Source: Gammaproteobacteria bacterium
GTDB lineage: Bacteria; Pseudomonadota; Gammaproteobacteria; Pseudomonadales; Oceanobacteraceae
Direction: 5' to 3'
Assembly: GCA_013373125.1 (NCBI GenBank)
Contig: JABXIK010000016.1
Coordinates: forward strand, 1 to 64,000
DNA length: 64,000 nucleotides
Shown here in pieces: positions 63,301 to 64,000 of this stretch (position 1 is its first letter; each line of letters opens with the position of its first letter). The notes under the pieces are model-generated. The model saw only the letters and a list, made by a program, of their open reading frames with translations, did not search any database and had not been told where the DNA came from. The position numbers and the translations under genes are program-made.

Positions 63301-63863
63301 GTGGTGCGGCGAATACGGTTTTCCGTTTCTCGGCGACGTTCTTTGTACTTAGAAATACCGGCCGCTTCTTCAATATAGACACGTAATTCTTCGGGCTTGG
63401 ATTCAATGAGCTTGGAAATCATGCCCTGTTCGATAATGGCATAGCTGCGCGGCCCTAAACCTGTACCTAAGAATAAATCGGTTACGTCACGGCGACGACA
63501 CTTTGTGCCATTAAGATAATAGATAGACTGACCATCACGGGTCACTTTACGTTTTAGAGATATTTCACTGTATTGCGCGTATTCACCTTGCAGCTTTCCT
63601 TCGCTGTTATCAAATACCAGCTCAATGCTGGCCTGACCAACCGGCTTACGACCGGTAGAGCCGTTAAAGATAACGTCAGTCATGGCGTCGCCACGCAGAT
63701 TCTTCGCGCTACTTTCACCCATTACCCAGCGCACGGCGTCTATGGTGTTAGATTTACCACAGCCGTTGGGGCCAACGATACAGGTTAAGTTAGTTGGAAA
63801 TGGAATTTTGGTTGGGTCCACGAAGGATTTAAACCCAGCTAGCTTAATGGACTTAAGTCGCAC
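60372..63863 (-). CDS. smc: Chromosome segregation protein SMC
   Basis: 1163 residues, the normal bacterial SMC length. Walker A GPNGCGKSNT at residues 31-40, two long Gln/Glu-rich coiled coils (about 170-500 and 665-1000) around a hinge (about 510-640), the signature LLSGGEKALTAIALVFS and Walker B FCMLDEVDAPLDDANVG near the end. It forms the condensin-like complex with ScpA/ScpB, also present in this window. The GTG start has AGGGG upstream. It begins 19 nt after the GntR-like gene. Confidence 0.97.
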   Translation of the reverse strand: MRLKSIKLAGFKSFVDPTKIPFPTNLTCIVGPNGCGKSNTIDAVRWVMGESSAKNLRGDAMTDVIFNGSTGRKPVGQASIELVFDNSEGKLQGEYAQYSEISLKRKVTRDGQSIYYLNGTKCRRRDVTDLFLGTGLGPRSYAIIEQGMISKLIESKPEELRVYIEEAAGISKYKERRRETENRIRRTTENLERLSDIREELERQISRLQRQAEAAEKYKNYKEDERHTRAQLFAMRWRNMDAELTQINQVIAEQELALEQVLTVQVQDESDVEEKRILLVDLTDDFEKIQAQFYELGGNLGRLEQSIQFQSQRSLQLNSDLQEITDSKTLIAQQEEEDALALEALDEQLMELEPESELMMAQEESSQESLMQAEEAMQNWQQAWDGFNEKSAEPQRIAEVSKTQIQNFEQNITRIQQRIERLQRELESLQIGEEAEEQLAMLDEQLGEKELQFEQQQQDAAQYQQQVEDAREKQQQLSQQLNESRSQLQSVMGRKASLEALQQAALGTDGESGRWLQSQQLHNNQRLADSLNVESGWEQAVETVLAEQLQAVVVPSIDQYAERLLQLNQGQMTLVENAGSATAQANSLGQKVTGANVPWLNDVLCANDLADALAKRSQLQGNQTVITPEGIWLGANWIRIKRSGDDQSGVLARKQELEELAIKEDDLDALVEELDADLESTSLRINTLEQQRDNAQREVNHAAQQLSDHKSTIHAEKVRLEQQVGRRNQLLGEISEQKEAKELEQEHLEEARLQWQTALQDMEHYTQEREQLLERRDACREHLDQIRQQARHQKDHAHQQQLKVQTLQHQRQSLMDAISRHEQDKQKLLEREQQLLQQQDQGDSPVEELKAQYEEMMQQRLDVEELMKASRSKKELIENEIREVEQKRQQLEQQAQGVRSQLEQSRMQYQTIHTRRGGIEEQLAEFEVELKDILEQLSDDASIEACQLQLEQIQQRITRLGAINLAAIEEYKTQSERKEYLDKQNADLEKALETLENAIRKIDKETRTRFKETFDKVNAGLKELFPKVFGGGHAYLELTGDDLLDTGVAIMARPPGKKNSTIHLLSGGEKALTAIALVFSIFRLKPAPFCMLDEVDAPLDDANVGRYARLVEAMSEQVQFIYISHNKIAMEMAKQLMGVTMHEPGVSRIVSVNMEEAVELTEH

Positions 63864-63882
63864 ACTGCGCCCCTTTTTATTA

Positions 63883-64000
63883 TTAGTGCTCTAGGGCATC
63901 CATCATGATGCTTAGCAAATGATCGCCATAATCTTTTAAGGCGGACTCTACTTTAGGAATATCGCGCTTCACCACGCCTTCTAGCAATTGTGCAAAGAAG
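63883..64000 (-). CDS. C-terminal end of a probable GntR-family regulator (partial)
   Basis: The last 38 codons of a gene running off the window end. They read as an amphipathic helical tail, FFAQLLEGVVKRDIPKVESA then LKDYGDHLLSIMMDALEH, stop at 63885-63883. This fits the effector-binding (FCD-type) end of GntR regulators, and the gene before smc in Pseudomonas is such a regulator. Too little is visible for certainty. Confidence 0.6.
   Translation of the reverse strand, partial: FFAQLLEGVVKRDIPKVESALKDYGDHLLSIMMDALEH

Overview
The window reads as a chromosome segment of a marine-type gammaproteobacterium. I infer an Oceanospirillales/Pseudomonadales relative from gene order: thrS-infC-rpmI-rplT-pheS-pheT-ihfA, uvrB-aminotransferase-tRNA-Asn-wbpM, and smc-zipA-ligA behind a GntR-family gene all recall Pseudomonas arrangements. 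Most of the window is moderately AT-rich and densely coding. The interior of the surface-polysaccharide locus (about 28.4-37.2 kb) is clearly more AT-rich than the rest. I cannot name the species from sequence alone.

Layout. 1-3.1 kb: a molybdenum hydroxylase operon on the + strand (IorB-like large subunit cut by the window edge, XdhC-like chaperone, MocA-like cytidylyltransferase). 3.2-4.8 kb: a chemoreceptor. 4.9-12.1 kb (- strand): the translation operon thrS-infC-rpmI-rplT, a terminator, then pheS-pheT-ihfA. infC most probably starts at AUU and pheS at UUG. 12.4-16.0 kb: tRNA-Val, uvrB and a class I aminotransferase. 16.3-42.3 kb: a large O-antigen/exopolysaccharide region. 43.8-50.4 kb (- strand): a VC0807-like membrane protein, a PHP phosphoesterase, yciO, trpS, scpA, scpB and rluB. 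50.6-55.2 kb: yciI, an SH3-domain membrane protein, a periplasmic cyclophilin, an AEC transporter and mnmC. 55.2-64 kb (- strand): a 69-residue unknown, yheU, an unknown, a lytic-transglycosylase-like lipoprotein, ligA, zipA, smc and the tail of a probable GntR regulator.

The polysaccharide region has a + strand part (GT25 transferase, tRNA-Asn, WbpM dehydratase) and a long - strand run from 42.3 down to 21.9 kb. That run goes: MarR-type EPS regulator, galE, galU, wecB, wecC, pyruvyl transferase, wzx, acetyltransferase, a Wzy candidate, a glycosyltransferase, then heparinase-like gene + GT4, two Gfo/Idh-type oxidoreductases (one a dehydrogenase fusion), heparinase-like gene + GT4, WbpV-like epimerase and PglC-like sugar-phosphate transferase. 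Genes mostly overlap or nearly touch. Together they predict a Wzx/Wzy-type polymer with a uronic amino sugar (ManNAcA from WecB/WecC), a 6-deoxy amino sugar (WbpM plus the epimerase), a pyruvate ketal and O-acetyl groups. The two heparinase-like proteins have no visible export signal, and each sits directly before a GT4 gene; this is the most unusual part of the locus.

Accessory signals. A HEPN/nucleotidyltransferase toxin-antitoxin-like pair lies between wbpM and the end of the polysaccharide operon. Many copies of a REP-like repeat fill the gaps at the cluster edges. A decayed beta-CASP metallo-hydrolase pseudogene with two in-frame stops lies just outside the cluster. No CRISPR array, prophage or intact insertion sequence was seen.
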